8,323 nt of DNA from positions 1 through 8,323 of the forward strand of contig NBMG01000098.1 in assembly GCA_002084865.1 (NCBI GenBank). Reading direction: 5' to 3'. The notes below the pieces were generated by a model. That model did not search any database, had not been told where the DNA came from, and saw only the letters and a list, made by a program, of their open reading frames with translations. The translations under genes and the position numbers were made by a program. Positions 5,899-8,323 of this stretch are shown in pieces (within the stretch, counting starts at the first letter, position 1; each line of letters opens with the position of its first letter). The stretch comes from Candidatus Atribacteria bacterium 4572_76 (lineage in GTDB: Bacteria > Atribacterota > Phoenicimicrobiia > Phoenicimicrobiales > Phoenicimicrobiaceae).

Positions 5899-7061
5899 CT
5901 ACCTTGTGGTAAATCTAATTTTATATAAAGTTCCTTCAATTGCTTTTTATCCACTTCAGATGGAGCATCGGTTAACAGACAGGTTGCTCTTTGGGTCTTG
6001 GGAAAGGCAATTACCTCTCTGATTGAGGAAGTTCCGGCTAAAAGCATAACCATCCTATCCAAACCGAAGGCGATTCCTCCATGGGGCGGTGCTCCATATT
6101 TTAGGGCTTGCAATAAAAATCCAAATTTTTGTTCAGCTTTCTTATCATCTATTCCTAATAACCTAAAAATTACTTTTTGAAGGTTTGTATTATGTATTCT
6201 AATACTTCCTCCTCCGATTTCATTTCCGTTAAGCACTAAATCATACGCTTTTGAACGTACTTTTAAAGGATTAGTATCTAATAATTTAATATCTTCTTCC
6301 AGAGGAGCGGTAAAAGGATGATGAACTGCTTCATATCTTTTTTCATCCGAATTATATTCTAACAATGGGAAATTAGTAACCCAGAGAAAATTAAATTCCT
6401 TTTTATCTTTATTGATAAGGTTTAAATCGTTGGCTAATTTTAATCTTAAATTTCCTAACGCCTCATAAACTACTCCCTTTTGGCCAGCAACAATTAAAAT
6501 AATATCTCCCGGATTCGCATTAGTTTTAAGTTTAACTTTTTCAATCTCTTCGGGAGAAAGAAATTTGGCTATGGAAGATTGAAAATCTTTTCCTTCTCTA
6601 ATTTTTATATAGGCTAACCCTTTTGCCCTAAATGAGCTAATAAATAATTGTAAGTCATCAAGTTTCTTTCGGGAAAACTCCTTATCACTTTCAACTTTAA
6701 TAGCGCATATTTCTCCTTTATTTTGAATCATTTCTCCAAATACCTTAAAAGAACTTTTTCGAAATACTTCGGTTAAATTTATTATCTCCATTCCAAATCT
6801 TAAGTCGGGTTTATCTGCTCCGTATTTGGAAATTGCTTCTTGATAATCCATTCTGCGAAAAGGTATTTTTATTTTTATGCCAAATAATTTGTTAAGTAAA
6901 TAAACAAACATTTCCTCTACTAAATTGAATATTTCATCTCTGTCCACAAAAGACATCTCCATATCAAGCTGAGTGAATTCAGGTGACCGGTCAGCTCTTA
7001 AATCTTCATCGCGAAAACACCTTACTATCTGGTAATATTTTTCAAATCCTGAAACCATCAA
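5892..7061 (-). CDS. aspS: Aspartyl-tRNA synthetase, C-terminal part (frameshifted gene)
   Basis: Class II synthetase charging tRNA(Asp) in the cytoplasm. This part holds motif 2 (CFRDEDLRADRSPEFTQLD, 15-33), a bacterial GAD-type insertion (about 90-220), WVTNFPLLEY (227-236), GNEIGGGSIRIH (279-290) and motif 3 (GAPPHGGIAFGLDRMVM, 323-339). The apparent first codon is a TTG that is really the second Leu of Q-L-L-M-V-S-G; the genuine frame continues upstream to 7139, adding 26 residues from D-Y-I-V-P-S-R. At 7140 it meets the N-terminal part in another frame, with about 38 bases of expected sequence missing. The final residues and stop come from a heptamer array. All ATP-binding motifs in this part look intact. 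Confidence 0.92.
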   Translation of the reverse strand: MMVSGFEKYYQIVRCFRDEDLRADRSPEFTQLDMEMSFVDRDEIFNLVEEMFVYLLNKLFGIKIKIPFRRMDYQEAISKYGADKPDLRFGMEIINLTEVFRKSSFKVFGEMIQNKGEICAIKVESDKEFSRKKLDDLQLFISSFRAKGLAYIKIREGKDFQSSIAKFLSPEEIEKVKLKTNANPGDIILIVAGQKGVVYEALGNLRLKLANDLNLINKDKKEFNFLWVTNFPLLEYNSDEKRYEAVHHPFTAPLEEDIKLLDTNPLKVRSKAYDLVLNGNEIGGGSIRIHNTNLQKVIFRLLGIDDKKAEQKFGFLLQALKYGAPPHGGIAFGLDRMVMLLAGTSSIREVIAFPKTQRATCLLTDAPSEVDKKQLKELYIKLDLPQGSV

Positions 7062-7119
7062 TAATTGTTTAAATAATTGGGGAGATTGAGGCAGGGCATA
7101 AAATTTACCCGGATTTACT

Positions 7120-7644
7120 CTACTGGGAACTATATAATCTCTCGATATCCAAAAATTTTTTACTGTTTAAATAATTTCTAATTTCCATACAAACTTGATG
7201 CCGTAAATGCAAATTTCTTTGCATCTTTGACTGTCTTAAATCCAGATATCTATATTTTAATCTTAAATTATCATTTATTTCTATCTTATCATTTATGTTA
7301 AAAGGTAAGGTGTCAGAAATATTTAATATTTTTACCTGGCTGGCTTTGATTTCGATTTCTCCGGTTGGCATATTGGGATTTTTAGAACCGGTTAAACGAG
7401 AAACAACCTTTCCTTTAACTGCAAGCACATACTCATTTTTGATGATATGAGCTTTTGTGTGTGCTTCAGCAGAATCTTCCGGGTCAAATACAATTTGTGT
7501 TATCCCTTCGCGGTCTCTTAAATCAATAAAAATCAAACCGCCATGATCTCTTCTGCTCTGAGCCCAGCCCATTAAGATTACTTCTTTTCCTATATCATCT
7601 TTCCTGAGCTCCCCACAGGAATTGGTCTTCTTCCAAGAGCCCAT
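7120..7644 (-). CDS. aspS: Aspartyl-tRNA synthetase, N-terminal part (frameshifted gene)
   Basis: Encodes the anticodon-binding OB-fold and the start of the catalytic domain. CGELR (10-14), EVILMGWAQSRRDHGGLIFI (21-40) and DLRDREGITQIVFDP (41-55) are the hallmark of bacterial AspRS, and LRLKYRYLDLR (127-137) leads into motif 1. The frame is genuine up to Glu168 (7141); the next six residues and the TAG are out of frame. The family continues with T-P-x-L-x-x-S-T-P-E-G-A-R-D-Y, so the invariant proline of motif 1 and the S-T-P-E-G-A-R loop over the aspartate site are lost, and D-Y resumes in another frame at 7139. The ATG at 7644 fits the usual N-terminus but has no clear Shine-Dalgarno sequence. 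No hisS, the common upstream partner in Firmicutes, is visible. Confidence 0.92.
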   Translation of the reverse strand: MGSWKKTNSCGELRKDDIGKEVILMGWAQSRRDHGGLIFIDLRDREGITQIVFDPEDSAEAHTKAHIIKNEYVLAVKGKVVSRLTGSKNPNMPTGEIEIKASQVKILNISDTLPFNINDKIEINDNLRLKYRYLDLRQSKMQRNLHLRHQVCMEIRNYLNSKKFLDIERLYSSQ

Positions 7645-7703
7645 AGGTTCAATAACTTCTTTTGATGATATATCAATTAAGTTTTTTAATTAAGTTAGTA
7701 ATC

Positions 7704-7717
7704 ATACGAGATTCGTG
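7704..7717. repeat. Short heptamer-like repeat upstream of aspS
   Basis: ATACGAG followed by ATTCGTG, two units of the same family as the array at 84-118. It is short enough to be chance. The rest of 7645-7764 is AT-rich with no promoter I would defend. Confidence 0.35.
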
Positions 7718-7764
7718 ATTAATTTTTTCTAATATAAATTTTTTAGATTAACTAAAAGATAAAA

Positions 7765-7835
7765 ATGTCATTGCGAGGGAGTAAAACGACCGAAGCAATC
7801 CCGTCACATTATGTAACTGCTATTTGCAATGACAT
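7765..7835. repeat. REPIN-like palindromic element, left boundary of GIY-YIG unit
   Basis: ATGTCATTGC (7765-7774) and GCAATGACAT (7826-7835) are perfect 10-bp inverted repeats around 51 bases. The left arm continues GAGGGAG...GAAGCAATCCC (to 7802), the common TCATTGCGAGG-type REP. The element stops three bases from the stop codon of the GIY-YIG gene. Confidence 0.75.
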
Positions 7836-7838
7836 GTT

Positions 7839-8141
7839 TTATAGTTTATCATATAAATCTTTCCATTCCGGATTAATTCCCGTAATCAATTTAACCTTCT
7901 TAATCCTTGAACCTGCTTTTATCTGTTTTTCTCTTAATATGGCATTTTCTGGGTCATTATATATTTCAAAATATATTAATTTATTGATATTATAGTTTTT
8001 TGTAAATCCTTCAATTAATTTTTCCTTATGTTCCCAAATTCTTTTCTTTAAATTGCTGGTGACTCCAGTATATAAAACGGTATTTATTTTATTAGTTATT
8101 ATGTAAACATAATATTGCTTCCTATTAAAAGGGATTGCCAC
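7839..8141 (-). CDS. Small GIY-YIG nuclease-domain protein
   Basis: Single-domain GIY-YIG protein of about 100 residues. Counting from the upstream TTG at 8156, YYVYI (15-19) and LYTGVT (28-33) are the GIY and YIG strands, LKKRIWEHK (36-44) carries the candidate catalytic Arg39, and REKQIKAGSR (75-84) with Glu76 follows the order seen in UvrC-type and small free-standing members; NPEWKDLY closes it. The frame is open to a TTG at 8156, but GTG at 8141 is preferred because GAGG lies seven bases before it; both starts and that binding site fall inside a REP repeat. The TAA is followed after three bases by another REP arm. The domain cleaves DNA in relatives; the physiological role of these solitary proteins is not established. 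Its neat repeat boundaries suggest mobility. Confidence 0.88.
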   Translation of the reverse strand: MAIPFNRKQYYVYIITNKINTVLYTGVTSNLKKRIWEHKEKLIEGFTKNYNINKLIYFEIYNDPENAILREKQIKAGSRIKKVKLITGINPEWKDLYDKL

Positions 8142-8162
8142 GGCTTCGCCTCGCAATGACAG
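8131..8162 (-). repeat. REP arm, right boundary of GIY-YIG unit
   Basis: Its reverse complement begins CTGTCATTGCGAGG and ends GCAATCCC. The 13 bases TGTCATTGCGAGG (8161..8149) are an exact inverted copy of 7766-7778 on the other side of the nuclease gene. It contains the GAGG and start codon used by that gene. Confidence 0.75.
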
Positions 8163-8299
8163 AGAAAAACTATTCTACAATGATATTTTTTTACTTAATT
8201 TTGTTTACTGTCTTCTGTTTTATGACTCTTTCTTTCCTAACTATACGACTATTCACTATATTAATTGGTGAAAATGAATCAAACCCTTACATTTAATGA

Positions 8300-8323
8300 G
8301 ACAGGCGAGACGCCTGTCCTACG
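8300..8323. repeat. Second copy of the GACAGGCG palindrome, cut by window edge
   Basis: The 24 bases to the window end are the exact reverse complement of 1971-1994, including the 8-bp palindrome arms GACAGGCG/CGCCTGTC (8300-8318) and the flanking CTACG. The stretch 8163-8299 between the nuclease gene and this repeat holds no convincing gene; it contains one 14-base match to the array at 2225-2238. Confidence 0.75.

Noticed and set aside
7120..7150. Programmed ribosomal frameshift in aspS
   Set aside because: A nearby A/T-run exists, but about 12 conserved residues are missing, which frameshifting cannot restore; deletion is the simpler reading.
7765..7995. Plus-strand open frame of 76 codons starting in the REPIN
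   Set aside because: It starts inside a repeat and runs antisense to the GIY-YIG gene; no domain is visible.
8255..8282. Promoter candidate TTGATT-16-TATAGT for the GIY-YIG gene
   Set aside because: Only four of six -35 positions match, the spacing is short, and it is about 100 bases from the gene in AT-rich DNA; not distinguishable from chance.

Overview
The window is an AT-rich bacterial segment with small genes, all on the minus strand, separated by repeat-rich intergenic DNA. Minus-strand order (right to left in the window) is: a GIY-YIG nuclease gene bounded by inverted repeats; aspS (aspartyl-tRNA synthetase, broken into two frames); a 6S RNA gene I infer from sequence, fold, promoter and neighbours; a broken 5-formyltetrahydrofolate cyclo-ligase gene (fau/ygfA type); a four-helix-bundle (23S rRNA-intervening-sequence family) protein; rpsA coding for ribosomal protein S1 with seven S1 domains; pilB (type IV pilus extension ATPase) with a frameshifted C-terminus; and the first 24 codons of a second four-helix-bundle protein at the left edge.

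The gene set (bacterial AspRS with a GAD-type insertion, S1, PilB, 6S RNA) is plainly bacterial. The low GC, the abundance of four-helix-bundle genes and the many repeat islands would fit an uncultured candidate-phylum bacterium or a Firmicutes-like lineage, but I cannot place it further from sequence alone.

Two repeat systems fill the spacers. The first is a set of arrays with strict 7-base periodicity but drifting unit sequence (CGTATAG-, CTCTACG-, ACGAGAT- and ACTATTC-like units) at 84-118, 1871-1921, 2221-2252, 4267-4329, 4817-4844, 5508-5542, 5764-5791 and 5871-5898. The second is REP-like palindromes and paired REP arms at 1938-2090, 4698-4773, 7765-7835, 8131-8162 and 8300-8323. Every protein gene whose 3' end is visible, and the 6S RNA, ends inside or within a few bases of one of these repeats, and three stop codons are supplied by the heptamer arrays themselves.

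Three otherwise conserved genes (pilB, fau, aspS) each carry a non-triplet deletion relative to what their families require. aspS and fau lose conserved core sequence. This is either real decay or an assembly/consensus problem, and read mapping would settle it. The most noteworthy items are the 6S RNA between aspS and fau, the 396-bp TIR-bounded GIY-YIG unit whose repeat appears to provide the gene's ribosome binding site, and the heptamer arrays at gene ends.
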